Shown here: positions 25,397-34,788 of the stretch, piece by piece | How positions within the stretch are numbered: the stretch's first letter is position 1 | Layout of the letters: the number at the start of each line of letters is the position of its first letter | NCBI GenBank assembly: GCA_045577655.1 | Contig: JAZNIU010000027.1 | Coordinates: 1 to 64,000, forward strand | Length of the DNA stretch: 64,000 bases | Direction: 5' to 3' | From: RGIG7450 sp045577655 | GTDB lineage: Bacteria > Bacillota > Clostridia > RUG12999 | Position numbers and translations under genes: made by a program | Notes under the pieces: generated by a model | What the model was told of the DNA's origin: nothing | The model's input: only the letters and a program-made list of their open reading frames with translations | Database searches by the model: none

Positions 25397-26239
25397 ATGC
25401 TTAATGAACTGCTGAAAAAAAGGTTTCTGACAGTTCTTATTGTGGTTGTTATTATAGTGTCTCTTATTGCCGGAATCGGTAGAATTTTTCCAGGCAAAGA
25501 CGGGAAAAGGGCAAATTTTGTTGCTGACGCCGTTGGCATAATCGTAAGTCCGTTTCAGGGAGCTTTTTCATGGGCTGTAGGAAATATTTGCGATGTTGTC
25601 AATTTTTTTGGCAGTAGCAAATGGAAAAGTGAAGAGATAGAAAGACTCAATAAAGAAATTGCTGCTCTTGAAAATAATTTAAGTGAACTTGATGCATACA
25701 AAGAGCAGAACGACACATTAAGAAATCTTCTGGAAATTCAGAAACAGAATATAGAGTACGATCCTGTTTGTGCAGAAGTTATCGGCAGGGAAGCAGAAAA
25801 CTGGTCGGGACTTATAAAACTTAATAAAGGCACGCTGAGCGGCATTGCGAAAAAAGATGTTGTAATTTCCAATGATGGACTGGTTGGTTATGTCAGCGAG
25901 GTGGGAACAAATTGGTGTGTTGTTACCACAATTGTTTCGCCCGATTCGGGGATTAGTTGTGTTATACCCAGGACAGGCGAAATTGTTATACTTGACGGGG
26001 AAGTCAAGGATTCGGGCAGCAACAAATGCAAACTATCATACATTGCTGCCGACAGTCTGATTGCTCAGGGTGAAGCTGTTGAAACAAGCGGTGAGGGCGG
26101 AATTTACCCGCAAGGGTTTTTCGTTGGCAGAGTTGATAATATTTATAACGCAAAAGACGGAATATCAAAAGAGGCCGATGTTAAAACAGCGGTTGATTTC
26201 AGAAGATTAAGAGATGTTTTGGTTTTCAGAAAAAAATAG
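25397..26239 (+). CDS. mreC: Rod shape-determining protein MreC
   Basis: A bitopic membrane protein that links MreB filaments to the wall-synthesis enzymes outside the membrane. The 280 residues comprise a short basic cytosolic tail, one membrane helix (LTVLIVVVIIVSLIAGIG, about residues 11-28), a coiled coil (SEEIERLNKEIAALENN and on, about residues 75-115) and a beta-rich external domain with VIGREAENWSGLIKLNKG and LVGYVSEVGTNWCVVTTI. GGAGTGATGAAAA precedes the start, which is 17 bases after mreB. Confidence 0.92.
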   Translation: MLNELLKKRFLTVLIVVVIIVSLIAGIGRIFPGKDGKRANFVADAVGIIVSPFQGAFSWAVGNICDVVNFFGSSKWKSEEIERLNKEIAALENNLSELDAYKEQNDTLRNLLEIQKQNIEYDPVCAEVIGREAENWSGLIKLNKGTLSGIAKKDVVISNDGLVGYVSEVGTNWCVVTTIVSPDSGISCVIPRTGEIVILDGEVKDSGSNKCKLSYIAADSLIAQGEAVETSGEGGIYPQGFFVGRVDNIYNAKDGISKEADVKTAVDFRRLRDVLVFRKK

Positions 26240-26263
26240 AAAAAGAAAGAGTGGTGGGAGAAA

Positions 26264-26755
26264 ATGACAAGCTGGATATTTACTGGGTTTTTAGCGCTTA
26301 TCTATTTGCTCCAGACTGCTCTTTTTGCAAATATGGCAATACTGGGTGTAGTGCCGGATATTATACTTGTTTGTTTATTGTGTTATACAATACTTTTTGG
26401 CAGAGAAAAAGGATTTGTATGTGCTCTTGTGACAGGGTTTGTTGTTGATTTGCTCACAGGCGACTTTTTTGGCAGACATATTATTATTTATGTTTTTTCT
26501 TCAGCACTTGCTGATTTTCTCACAGGAAAACTGTTTGGAAAAAACTTTCTTACGGCAGCACTTATTACTCTCATTGTAAGTTTTCTGGGAGGGGTTGTAA
26601 TGGCTGTATATATGTATGCTGCAAAAATTGACAGAAACATTTTTTATCTTATGTTTCAGACAGCGCCTCTGTACGCGGCGTATAACGCAGTTATAAGTAT
26701 TTTTATGTTTTTCCCGGTGGAAAGCCTTAAAAGCTATTCTTTCAGGAAGGAGTGA
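26264..26755 (+). CDS. mreD: Rod shape-determining protein MreD
   Basis: A 163-residue membrane protein with about five hydrophobic segments, normal for MreD. Sequence conservation in this family is low, so the call rests on size, hydrophobicity, the DLLTGDFFGRHIIIY stretch near residue 65, and the position between mreC and mrdA. It is expected to act with MreC and PBP2/RodA. GGTGGGAG precedes ATG 26264; four bases separate it from the next gene. Confidence 0.88.
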   Translation: MTSWIFTGFLALIYLLQTALFANMAILGVVPDIILVCLLCYTILFGREKGFVCALVTGFVVDLLTGDFFGRHIIIYVFSSALADFLTGKLFGKNFLTAALITLIVSFLGGVVMAVYMYAAKIDRNIFYLMFQTAPLYAAYNAVISIFMFFPVESLKSYSFRKE

Positions 26756-26759
26756 CACC

Positions 26760-28817
26760 ATGAAATTTGCTCAAAAATTTTTTGAAAACAGACTTTTGGT
26801 TCTTATCTGTGTAGCAGTTCTTATGGCACTCATTCTGACAGTGCAGGCGGTTAAACTCCAGCTTGTTCAGGGGGAATATTATAAACAGGTATCTGCTGAC
26901 AGAACATATAAAAACATTACTATTAAGGCTCCGAGAGGAGAAATTGTGGACCGATATGGCAGAATACTTGCAGGCAACAAGTCTGCCTCCAGTATTGTTA
27001 TTGACTATAATTTTGAATCAAAAGAAAAGCTTAACGATACGATTATTGCACTTCTTGAGATTGTTGAGCAAAGCGGCGAGCACTATGAAGACTCTTTGCC
27101 AATCTCGTATGATGAACCCTACAGTTTCAGATTCGGTGAGGTCAGAGGGCTTAATTTAAACGAAGCAGAATGGAAAGAAAAATATGAAATAAACAAAACT
27201 TTTTCGCCAAAACAGGTGCTGGCGTTTCTTGAAGAAAAATATGAAATAAAAAACATTGATGATAAAAAGCTTAAAAGGAAATTGATTGGCGTCAGGTATG
27301 ATATGCAGCTCAGGAATTTCAGCAGCGCAAATCCATTTTCTTTTATGACCGATATAGATATAACGCTGGTTTCTAAAATAAAAGAAAACTCTGACAGACT
27401 TGGTGCTGTTGAGATAATCATTGAACCGGTCCGTGACTATGGTGAAAATTGTATTGCAGCACACCTGCTTGGCAGGGTGGACAAAATCTACCGTGAAGAA
27501 TATGAAAAACTGCAGTACAAAGGATATGGTATGAATGATACCATAGGCAAAGACGGTCTTGAAAAATATCTTGAAGAATATTTAAGAGGAACAGACGGCA
27601 GAGAGGGAAGAGACGTCAGCATGAAAGGCAAGACAGTTACTCTCTCAAAAAATGTTGAGGCTGTTCCCGGCAAAAAAGCGGTGCTCAGCATAGATGCAAA
27701 AGTTCAGGAGGCAGCCGAAAAAACCCTTGCGGAATCGGTACATGCTTATTATGACGAGGGAGTAACTCAGGTAGGGGGCGGCGCCGCAGTTGCCATTGAT
27801 GTAAACACCGGTGAAGTGCTTGCACTTGCAAGCTATCCGACATACAATCTCGGAACATTCAGAGAAGATTATTCCCGCCTTTCAAACAACAGCAAAAATC
27901 CAATGTTCAACAGGGCGATAGCAGGAGCATATCCTCCGGGGTCAACCTTTAAAGCGCTGACCGCGATAACTGGTCTTGAAGAGGGAGCAATTTCAGGGTC
28001 TACAATAATAACCTGTAATGGTCCCTACCAGGCCTATGCACCTTCTTATACACCTGCATGCTGGATACACAACGATTATGGCGGCAGTCACGACGGTATC
28101 GGCGTTGTGTCGGCACTTGAAGTTTCCTGTAACATATATTTCTATGAAACAGGCAGGCGTCTTGGTATAGAAAAGTTAAATGAATATGCCGAAAAGTTCG
28201 GTCTTGGCAAAAAAACAGGCATAGAACTGAGCGGCGAAAGCGAAGGAATTCTTGCCGGCCCAAAATACAGGGAAAGCATTGATGCTGTGTGGTATCCCGG
28301 GGATACAATTCAGGCGGCAATCGGTCAGTCGGATAATATGTTCACGCCCATTCAGATGGCAAACTATACTGCAACCATTGCAAATGGCGGAACAAGGTAT
28401 GTGCCGCACATTGTGAAAAACATAGTATCTTATGATGGAAAGCATACAATAGCATCATTTAAACCAACAGTTGCTGAAAAGATAGATATATCCAAAGAAA
28501 ATCTAGAGCTTGTCCACCAGGGCATGAGAGCGGTTGTTGAAACAGGAAGTGCCAAGATTACTTTCAGCGATTATGAGATTGACGTTGCGGGTAAAACAGG
28601 AACGGCTCAGTCGGGAGGCGGCAGAACACCGCACAGCTGGTTTATATCCTTTGCACCTTATGACGACCCTCAGATTGCCATTGCGGTTATTATTGAGAAC
28701 GCCGGTGTTAACGGACTTGGCAAATATGTTTACAATGTAGCAAGAAATATGTATGAGGCATATTTTGACAGCGCAGAAACAGAAGAACCAGAGAAATATA
28801 ATTCAATTTTAAACTGA
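26760..28817 (+). CDS. mrdA: Penicillin-binding protein 2, class B transpeptidase
   Basis: Cross-links lateral-wall peptidoglycan with RodA; bitopic with the catalytic domain outside. The 685-residue protein has an N-terminal membrane helix (about residues 13-32), a dimerisation domain beginning APRGEIVDRYGRILA, and a transpeptidase domain with SxxK as STFK near residue 397, SxN as SCN near residue 458, and KTG as GKTGTAQS near residue 610. The insertion between residues 100 and 200 makes it slightly longer than E. coli PBP2. AGGAAGGAG precedes ATG 26760. The mreBCD-mrdA-minCDE order agrees with this function. Confidence 0.94.
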   Translation: MKFAQKFFENRLLVLICVAVLMALILTVQAVKLQLVQGEYYKQVSADRTYKNITIKAPRGEIVDRYGRILAGNKSASSIVIDYNFESKEKLNDTIIALLEIVEQSGEHYEDSLPISYDEPYSFRFGEVRGLNLNEAEWKEKYEINKTFSPKQVLAFLEEKYEIKNIDDKKLKRKLIGVRYDMQLRNFSSANPFSFMTDIDITLVSKIKENSDRLGAVEIIIEPVRDYGENCIAAHLLGRVDKIYREEYEKLQYKGYGMNDTIGKDGLEKYLEEYLRGTDGREGRDVSMKGKTVTLSKNVEAVPGKKAVLSIDAKVQEAAEKTLAESVHAYYDEGVTQVGGGAAVAIDVNTGEVLALASYPTYNLGTFREDYSRLSNNSKNPMFNRAIAGAYPPGSTFKALTAITGLEEGAISGSTIITCNGPYQAYAPSYTPACWIHNDYGGSHDGIGVVSALEVSCNIYFYETGRRLGIEKLNEYAEKFGLGKKTGIELSGESEGILAGPKYRESIDAVWYPGDTIQAAIGQSDNMFTPIQMANYTATIANGGTRYVPHIVKNIVSYDGKHTIASFKPTVAEKIDISKENLELVHQGMRAVVETGSAKITFSDYEIDVAGKTGTAQSGGGRTPHSWFISFAPYDDPQIAIAVIIENAGVNGLGKYVYNVARNMYEAYFDSAETEEPEKYNSILN

Positions 28818-28836
28818 CAGGAGAGAAATATCAGAA

Positions 28837-29424
28837 ATGATGGTACAGCTTAAAGGAGTGATGGGTGGCATAAAACTCAAAGCAGCTCCGGTGAAAAATA
28901 CATTATCACTTATGGAAGAGATAAAAGAAAAGCTTGTTTCTGTGAAAGAGCTTTTGAAAAACCAGGAAGAGATAACTGTATGGATTGAAAGTTCCACACT
29001 TTCTTTTGCTGAAAAACTTTATATCCGCAAATATATATTTGATATGTTTGGAGAAAACACACTTGTGAATTTTGATGTCCCGAAAGAAGAAGCTCCGGTT
29101 TCGGTCTTTCATTCGGGGACACTCAGGTCAGGACAAAAACTTTGTTCTGACGGACACATAATAGTCCAGGGGGATGTTAATCCGGGGGCGGAACTTAAAG
29201 CTGCCGGCAATGTTGTTGTTCTTGGGACACTTAAAGGAATTGTTCATGCGGGTGCAGGCGGAAACAGGTCGGCAAGTGTCAGCGCACTTTCTCTTTGTCC
29301 GACCCAGATAAGAATTGCTGATGTCATTACAAGGTCGCCTGACCAGACAGAAGATCCGCAAATCCCGGAAACCGCTTACATAATGGAAGACAGAATTTAT
29401 GTGGAGCCTCTTGTCAGAAAGTGA
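28837..29424 (+). CDS. minC: Septum site-determining protein MinC
   Basis: The FtsZ-polymerisation inhibitor of the Min system. The 195-residue protein has a short N-terminal domain and the diagnostic C-terminal right-handed beta-helix, visible as RSGQKLCSDGHIIVQGDVNP then GAELKAAGNVVVLGTLKG, VHAGAGGN and QIRIADVITRSP. That is the surface that binds MinD and septal FtsZ. It is somewhat shorter than the 220-230 residues of many homologues, mainly in the N-terminal domain. AGGAGAG precedes ATG 28837 at a longish distance. minD follows behind its own promoter. Confidence 0.9.
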   Translation: MMVQLKGVMGGIKLKAAPVKNTLSLMEEIKEKLVSVKELLKNQEEITVWIESSTLSFAEKLYIRKYIFDMFGENTLVNFDVPKEEAPVSVFHSGTLRSGQKLCSDGHIIVQGDVNPGAELKAAGNVVVLGTLKGIVHAGAGGNRSASVSALSLCPTQIRIADVITRSPDQTEDPQIPETAYIMEDRIYVEPLVRK

Positions 29425-29430
29425 AAAATA

Positions 29431-29460
29431 TTGACAAACAGGGCATTTTTGTTGTAGAAT
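29431..29460 (+). promoter_or_regulatory. Sigma-A promoter before minD
   Basis: A perfect TTGACA at 29431-29436 and TAGAAT at 29455-29460 with an 18-base spacer. A second possible start region is the extended -10 TGATATAAT at 29509-29517. MinD and the genes after it, including rho, may be driven from here in addition to read-through from the mre genes. Confidence 0.7.
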
Positions 29461-29549
29461 TTATCTAACGATTGCAGGCATATACACAAAGATTCGACAA
29501 GCAGAGTATGATATAATTATCTCGAAAAATTTATATTTTGGAGGTAATT

Positions 29550-30350
29550 ATGGGAAAAGTGTATGTAATAACGTCCGGCAAGGGCGGTGTTGGTAAAACA
29601 ACTACAACGGCAAATATAGGAACGGCACTTGCCGCACGCGGCAAAAAAGTTGTGCTTATAGATGCAGATATTGGGCTCAGAAATCTTGATCTTATTATGG
29701 GTCTTGAAAACAGAGTTGTCTATGACATTGTAAACGTCATAGAGAAAAAGTGCAGACTTAAACAGGCACTTATCAAAGATAAAAGACAAAAGGAACTTTA
29801 TATGCTTCCGGCGGCACAGACGAGAGATAAAGACTGTGTTACTGCCGAGCAAATGAAAGAACTTTGTGAAACGCTTAAAAAAGAGTTTGATTACATACTT
29901 ATAGACTGTCCTGCAGGGATTGAACAGGGATTTAAAAATGCAATTGCAGGAGCAGATGAAGCAATTGTTGTTACAACGCCCGAAGTGTCTGCAGTAAGAG
30001 ACGCCGACAGGATTATCGGACTGCTTGAAGCAAACGGGCTTAAAAAGCCTCGGCTTATTGTAAACCGTATTCGCATAAACATGGTAAAAAAAGGAAACAT
30101 GATGGGTGTTGAGGACATTGAGGAACTTCTTGCCATAGGAATTCTAGGCATTGTTCCCGATGATGAAAATATAATAATAACCTCCAATAAAGGCGAACCT
30201 GCAGCAATGAACGAAAAAACTCTCATAGGGGAGGCATATCGCAATATTGCCGGCAGAGTTTGCGGAGAGGACATTCCGTTTATAAAGTTTGACACAGAAA
30301 ACTTTATAACTAGAGTGCGCAAAATGTTTGGAGGTGTAAAATATGCTTAA
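29550..30350 (+). CDS. minD: Septum site-determining ATPase MinD
   Basis: The membrane-binding ATPase that recruits MinC and is driven off by MinE. The 266-residue protein has the deviant Walker A SGKGGVGKTTTTANIGTALA at the N-terminus, LIDADIGLRNLDLIMGLENR near residue 37, the IDCPAGIEQGF motif near residue 117 and an amphipathic C-terminal helix (ITRVRKMFGG) for membrane binding. Start ATG 29550 lies after TTGGAGG; the in-frame TTG at 29538 is part of that site. Overlaps minE by 8 bases. Confidence 0.96.
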   Translation: MGKVYVITSGKGGVGKTTTTANIGTALAARGKKVVLIDADIGLRNLDLIMGLENRVVYDIVNVIEKKCRLKQALIKDKRQKELYMLPAAQTRDKDCVTAEQMKELCETLKKEFDYILIDCPAGIEQGFKNAIAGADEAIVVTTPEVSAVRDADRIIGLLEANGLKKPRLIVNRIRINMVKKGNMMGVEDIEELLAIGILGIVPDDENIIITSNKGEPAAMNEKTLIGEAYRNIAGRVCGEDIPFIKFDTENFITRVRKMFGGVKYA

Positions 30351-30612
30351 AGGAATTTCGCGGCTACTAAAAAAACACAAGTCAAGTGAGGTTGCAAAAA
30401 GCAGAATGCAGGTTCTTCTGTCCATCGACAGACAGAAAACGTCTATGATAACGGAAGAAACAATTAACAATATCAAAGAAGAAATAATGGCGGTAATAAG
30501 CAAATATCTTAAGATAGATGTAACATCTTTTGATGTAAAACTTGAAAGGAACACAGACGACAGTGGCAGAGTTCTTTCCACTGTTGTTGCCAATATACCA
30601 ATAGACATATAA
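30343..30612 (+). CDS. minE: Cell division topological specificity factor MinE
   Basis: MinE stimulates MinD ATPase and so drives Min pattern formation. The 89-residue protein has the N-terminal MinD-binding part with AKSRMQVLLSIDR (about residues 19-32) followed by a beta-alpha topology domain ending TVVANIPI. Size and position after minD are normal. Its presence indicates an oscillating Min system of the Gram-negative/clostridial type rather than the DivIVA-MinJ type of Bacillus. GGAGGTG within the minD end provides the ribosome-binding site. Confidence 0.93.
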   Translation: MLKGISRLLKKHKSSEVAKSRMQVLLSIDRQKTSMITEETINNIKEEIMAVISKYLKIDVTSFDVKLERNTDDSGRVLSTVVANIPIDI

Positions 30613-30629
30613 CAGAAAGGATGGGGCAA

Positions 30630-31052
30630 ATGAACATTGCTTTAATTGCACACGACAAGAAAAAAGAACTTATGGTACAATTCTGTATTGCATACAAGGG
30701 GATTTTAGAAAAACATACTCTTTGTGCCACAGGTACAACAGGCGGACTTATTGCGGAAACAACGGGGCTTAATGTCCACCGCTTTCTGTCGGGACCGCAG
30801 GGCGGCGATCAGCAGATTGGTGCAAGAATTGCATATGACGAAATTGACCTTGTCCTCTTTTTCAGAGACCCACTTACAATGAAACCTCACGAGCCGGAAA
30901 TTTCCCCCATTTTGAAGCTCGCCGATATACACAATGTTCCGGTAGCAACAAATGTTGCAACTGCCGAAGTTCTTATTATGGGCGTGGAAAGAGGCGACCT
31001 GGCTTGGCGTGAAATTGTTAATCCTAAAGCTAAAGCAAATATTGTTGAATAG
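30630..31052 (+). CDS. mgsA: Methylglyoxal synthase
   Basis: Converts dihydroxyacetone phosphate to methylglyoxal and phosphate, a bypass that frees phosphate when sugar phosphates accumulate. The 140-residue protein has NIALIAHDKKKELM at the N-terminus, TGTTGG near residue 35, SGPQGGDQQIGARIA near residue 53 with a catalytic Asp, and LVLFFRDPL near residue 75. Start ATG 30630 follows AGAAAGG at 30614-30620; the ATG at 30621 would abut this site. Its place between minE and rho is odd for a metabolic enzyme. Confidence 0.94.
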   Translation: MNIALIAHDKKKELMVQFCIAYKGILEKHTLCATGTTGGLIAETTGLNVHRFLSGPQGGDQQIGARIAYDEIDLVLFFRDPLTMKPHEPEISPILKLADIHNVPVATNVATAEVLIMGVERGDLAWREIVNPKAKANIVE

Positions 31053-31072
31053 TATTTGCGGAAAGGCACAAA

Positions 31073-32362
31073 ATGGAAAATTTAACCGTTGTTGAGCTTA
31101 GGAAGAAAGCAAAAGAGCTGGGAGCAACAGGCGTTTCTTCCATGAAAAAATCTCAACTTATTGAATTTATTGATTCGGCAAAAGCTTTTGACGAACCTAA
31201 AAAACAGCTTTTTGACCTTAATAAAAGCAAAAAAAATGTCGACGGAATTTTAGAGGTGCTTGCCGACGGATATGGGTTTGCCAGAGGTGCAAACTGTCTG
31301 GATGGCAACAGCGATGTTTATGTTTCGCCGTCGCTTATCAGAAAATATCTCTTGAAAACAGGCGATAAAATTGAGGGTTTTGCAGTTCGCCGTGAAGGCG
31401 AAAAGTTTGAAGCTCTTATATACATTACATCAGTCAACGGAGAAAAACCCGAAAAAATAAAAAACAGGGTTTCGTTTGAAAATCTTGTTCCGGTATATCC
31501 GGACGAGAGACTGAAAATGGAAACAACTCAAAATGAATATGCTACAAGACTTATGGATATTATTTCACCGGTGGGCAAAGGGCAGAGAGGGCTTATTGTT
31601 GCTCCGCCAAAAACCGGTAAAACCACCATACTAAAACAAATAGCAAAAAGTGTGAAGAAAAACAATCCTGAAGTTCACTTAATAGTTCTGTTAATTGATG
31701 AGCGCCCCGAAGAAGTGACAGATATGATTTATTCGATAGAGGGTGCCGAGGTTGTTTATTCCACTTTTGATATGCCGCCCGAAAACCATACAAAAGTTGC
31801 GGAAATGGTGCTCGAACGCGTCCAGCGTCTTGTTGAACAGAAAAAGGATGTTGTTTTGCTGCTTGACAGTTTAACGCGTCTTGCAAGAGCATACAATCTT
31901 ACTGGTCAGACAAGCGGAAGGTCTCTTTCCGGCGGGCTTGATGCGGGAGCACTTTATAAACCTAAAAAATTCTTTGGTGCTGCCAGAAACATTAAATCAG
32001 GTGGAAGCCTGACCATACTTGCAACTGCGCTCATAGAAACGGGAAGCAAGATGGATGATGTTATTTTTGAGGAGTTCAAGGGAACAGGGAATATGGAACT
32101 TCACCTTGACAGGAAAATGTCTGAACGCAGAATTTTCCCTGCCATTGACATTTACAAGTCGGGCACAAGAAAAGAGAATCTTCTTCTTCCGTACGAGGAA
32201 CTTGCAGCAGCCTGGAATATAAGGCGTGCGTTCGGGGACACACCATCGCCCGAGGTAACGGAATATATAATCAAAAAACTTGTTTCTACAAAAAACAATT
32301 TGGAATTTATTGATATTATAAACAAAGAAATGAAAAACGAAAATTTTTCAGTCAGGAGATAG
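31073..32362 (+). CDS. rho: Transcription termination factor Rho
   Basis: A hexameric RNA-dependent ATPase that ends transcription. The 429-residue protein has an N-terminal helical domain (LTVVELRKKAKELGATGVSS), the cold-shock-like RNA-binding domain (GILEVLADGYGFARG near residue 59), the P-loop APPKTGKTT near residue 178, VLLIDERPEEVTDM near residue 207, and the Q/R-loop regions LDSLTRLARAYN and SGGLDAGALYKPKKFFGAARN. No long N-terminal insertion is present. It follows mgsA by 20 bases. Confidence 0.96.
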   Translation: MENLTVVELRKKAKELGATGVSSMKKSQLIEFIDSAKAFDEPKKQLFDLNKSKKNVDGILEVLADGYGFARGANCLDGNSDVYVSPSLIRKYLLKTGDKIEGFAVRREGEKFEALIYITSVNGEKPEKIKNRVSFENLVPVYPDERLKMETTQNEYATRLMDIISPVGKGQRGLIVAPPKTGKTTILKQIAKSVKKNNPEVHLIVLLIDERPEEVTDMIYSIEGAEVVYSTFDMPPENHTKVAEMVLERVQRLVEQKKDVVLLLDSLTRLARAYNLTGQTSGRSLSGGLDAGALYKPKKFFGAARNIKSGGSLTILATALIETGSKMDDVIFEEFKGTGNMELHLDRKMSERRIFPAIDIYKSGTRKENLLLPYEELAAAWNIRRAFGDTPSPEVTEYIIKKLVSTKNNLEFIDIINKEMKNENFSVRR

Positions 32363-32365
32363 TTT

Positions 32366-33508
32366 ATGAAAAAAATTGTCGCATTATTAGTTGTTATAAC
32401 TCTTGCTTTTTCAGCAGTATCTTTGCAGGCTTTTGCTCTTGATATCAGCGATGTTGACAGTAATGCGGCACTTCTTATGGATGCAACTACAGGGAAGATT
32501 ATGTTTGAGAAGAACCCTGACCAGAAGGTTGCTATCGCAAGTATAACAAAACTTATGGTTCTGCTTATCACTATGGAAGAAATAAAAGCAGGAAATCTTA
32601 CTCTTGACACAATTATAACAGGAACAAAAGAAGCAAAGGAAATAGGCGGGTCCACGATGTTTCTGGACGACGGTGAACAGCTGCCGCTTGAAACTATAAT
32701 AAAAGGAATTTGCATAAGCAGTGCAAATGATGGGACGGTTGCTCTTGCACAACATATAGAGGGTAGCACAGCCGGTTTTGTTGCCCGTATGAATTCCCGC
32801 GCGAAAGAACTTGGACTTAAAAGTACTAACTATAAAAATGTTGTTGGATTTGACGATTTTGAACACTATTCAACTGCCAGAGATGTTGCGGTCATCAGCC
32901 GTGAACTTGTGCTTAACCACCCGGAAATTCTGACCTATTCATCAATTAAGGAAGAATGGATAAGAGAGGGAAAAACACAGCTGCTTAACACCAACAGGCT
33001 TATTGGCAGATACAAATATGCTACCGGTCTTAAAACGGGAACAGAAAGCAACGCAAAATATTGTCTTGTTGCCACTGCCAAAAAAGATGAAACAGAGCTT
33101 ATTGCAGTTGTTCTTGGCGCAGACGATAATACTATGAGAACGATAGAAGCACAAATGCTTCTTGAATACGGATATAATTCTTTTGAGCTTGCGACCGTGG
33201 CGCCGGTGTCGGAACCACTGGGACAGATAAAAGTGAAAAAAGGAAAAGCTGATTTTGTTGATGTTGTTCCGGAAAAAGATGTTAAGGTTGTAGTTCCCAA
33301 AGGACAAAGCGATTTAATAAAAAAAGAAGTTGTTTTTGATGATGAAATTTCAGCTCCTTTTGTAAAAGGTACAAAAGTGGGGGAAATTACTGTCAGGGTG
33401 GGCGACGAGGTTGCAGCAGTTGTGCCACTTGTGACGGCAGCAGAGCTGGAAAAAATTTCTTTTTTCGGAGCTCTTTTAAAACTTATACGTTCAATGTTTG
33501 CATTTTAG
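32366..33508 (+). CDS. D-alanyl-D-alanine carboxypeptidase, DacF/PBP5 type
   Basis: A low-molecular-weight penicillin-binding protein that trims the terminal D-Ala of peptidoglycan stem peptides outside the membrane. The 380-residue protein has a cleavable-looking signal peptide (MKKIVALLVVITLAFSAVSL), SxxK as SITK near residue 58, SxN as SAN near residue 117, and KTG as LKTGTES near residue 222. A C-terminal beta domain and an amphipathic end (FFGALLKLIRSMFAF) suit membrane association. It follows rho by three bases and ends at a strong terminator, closing the long cell-shape series. Confidence 0.92.
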   Translation: MKKIVALLVVITLAFSAVSLQAFALDISDVDSNAALLMDATTGKIMFEKNPDQKVAIASITKLMVLLITMEEIKAGNLTLDTIITGTKEAKEIGGSTMFLDDGEQLPLETIIKGICISSANDGTVALAQHIEGSTAGFVARMNSRAKELGLKSTNYKNVVGFDDFEHYSTARDVAVISRELVLNHPEILTYSSIKEEWIREGKTQLLNTNRLIGRYKYATGLKTGTESNAKYCLVATAKKDETELIAVVLGADDNTMRTIEAQMLLEYGYNSFELATVAPVSEPLGQIKVKKGKADFVDVVPEKDVKVVVPKGQSDLIKKEVVFDDEISAPFVKGTKVGEITVRVGDEVAAVVPLVTAAELEKISFFGALLKLIRSMFAF

Positions 33509-33541
33509 AAAAACTGCCTTTGAAAAAAGGCAGTTTTTTTG
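33509..33541 (+). terminator. Rho-independent terminator after the carboxypeptidase
   Basis: AAAACTGCCTT (33510-33520) pairs with AAGGCAGTTTT (33527-33537) around a six-base loop, followed by T residues. It marks the end of the mre-min-rho series. Confidence 0.92.
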
Positions 33542-33561
33542 CAAAAAAATTGAAAAAAATA

Positions 33562-33590
33562 TTGAAAAAAGACGAATGCTGTGCTATAAT
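33562..33590 (+). promoter_or_regulatory. Sigma-A promoter of the GH3-xpt-DUF4846 genes
   Basis: TTGAAA at 33562-33567, a 17-base spacer, and a perfect extended -10 (TGCTATAAT ending at 33590), 50 bases before the GH3 start. Confidence 0.8.
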
Positions 33591-33639
33591 TACTTTATTA
33601 AACCGCCTGTGTCACGATAAAGGAATTGAGTGATTTAAT

Positions 33640-34788
33640 ATGAAAAAAATATGGTTGGTTGTTTTGCTTGCTTCGGTAATGGCTTTGTTGATATGTTGTG
33701 CAAGCCCTAAAGTACATAATTCTGATATCCGGGAAACACCGGAGCAAAAAGAAGAAAAAGAAATTCTTGCAATTATTGAAAATATGACATTGAACGAAAA
33801 AGTATGTCAGATGTTCATTGTTGCTCCCGAAAACCTTAATATGGGAGAAACCGTCCGGAGCGTTTCACCGACCTTTATATCAGGGTTGGAAGAATACCCG
33901 GTAGGCGGAATTGTCTGTTTTGCGGACAATGTGAGCTCACGCACCCAGCTTAAGCAAATGCTATCCGATATGTCAGAACTTGGGAAAACTCCGATGTTTT
34001 TGGCTGTTGACCAGGAGGGCGGCAGAGTTGCAAGACTTAAAGAAAATGTGGATTTCCCGGCATTTGATAGTATGTATTCATACAGAAACGATGGCGAAAC
34101 TGCTGCCTACGAAAATGCAAAAACTATTGCGGAAGAAATGAAAAAACTTGGGTTTAATCTCGATTATGCACCCGTGGCAGATGTCTGGTCCAACAAAAAC
34201 AACACTGTTATAGGCGAAAGAGCCTACAGTGACGATTTTTCTGAAAGTGCAAGTCTTGTTTCTGCAGCGGTGAAAGGTTTTCACGATGGGGGAGTGATGT
34301 GCACACTTAAACATTTTCCCGGTCATGGAGATACTTTTGTTGATACCCATGATGCACTTGCCTATGTTTCAAAAACAAAAAAAGAACTTAATTCACAGGA
34401 AATTCTTCCGTTTAAAGCGGGAATAGCCGCCGGAGCAGATATGGTTATGATAGGCCATCTTGTGATAAAAGATATTGACGATAAAAACCCCGCCACTTTG
34501 TCAGATGCGGTTGTGACAGACTATCTGAAACAGGAACTTGGGTTTGACGGGGTGGTTATTACCGACAGTATGGCTATGGGCGCGGTTTCAACGCTTTATG
34601 GGTCCGGTGAATTGTCAGTGCGTGCAATAAATGCCGGAGTGGATATTGTTCTTATGCCGAAAAGTCTTTCTGCAGCGGTTGAGGGTGTTTTAAAAGCTGT
34701 AAATGACGGCAGGGTTTCAGAAGATAGAATTGACGAAAGTGTCATGAAGATACTAAAACTGAAAAGAAAATACGGACTTTATAATTAG
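33640..34788 (+). CDS. Family 3 glycoside hydrolase lipoprotein, NagZ-like
   Basis: A likely beta-N-acetylhexosaminidase acting on wall muropeptides or GlcNAc-containing glycans outside the membrane. The 382-residue protein has a lipoprotein signal peptide ending LLICCAS (Cys19 or Cys20), then the GH3 barrel with VDQEGGRVARL near residue 124, the NagZ His-Asp signature KHFPGHGDTFVDTHDAL near residue 222, and the nucleophile region VVITDSMAMGAV near residue 305. It is shorter than two-domain GH3 enzymes and fits the single-domain NagZ group. It is the first gene after a strong promoter. Confidence 0.88.
   Translation: MKKIWLVVLLASVMALLICCASPKVHNSDIRETPEQKEEKEILAIIENMTLNEKVCQMFIVAPENLNMGETVRSVSPTFISGLEEYPVGGIVCFADNVSSRTQLKQMLSDMSELGKTPMFLAVDQEGGRVARLKENVDFPAFDSMYSYRNDGETAAYENAKTIAEEMKKLGFNLDYAPVADVWSNKNNTVIGERAYSDDFSESASLVSAAVKGFHDGGVMCTLKHFPGHGDTFVDTHDALAYVSKTKKELNSQEILPFKAGIAAGADMVMIGHLVIKDIDDKNPATLSDAVVTDYLKQELGFDGVVITDSMAMGAVSTLYGSGELSVRAINAGVDIVLMPKSLSAAVEGVLKAVNDGRVSEDRIDESVMKILKLKRKYGLYN

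Noticed and set aside
32152..32769. Minus-strand open frame of 205 codons over rho and the carboxypeptidase
   Set aside because: It lies wholly against two well-supported genes and has Ser/Ile-rich composition of a mirror frame.
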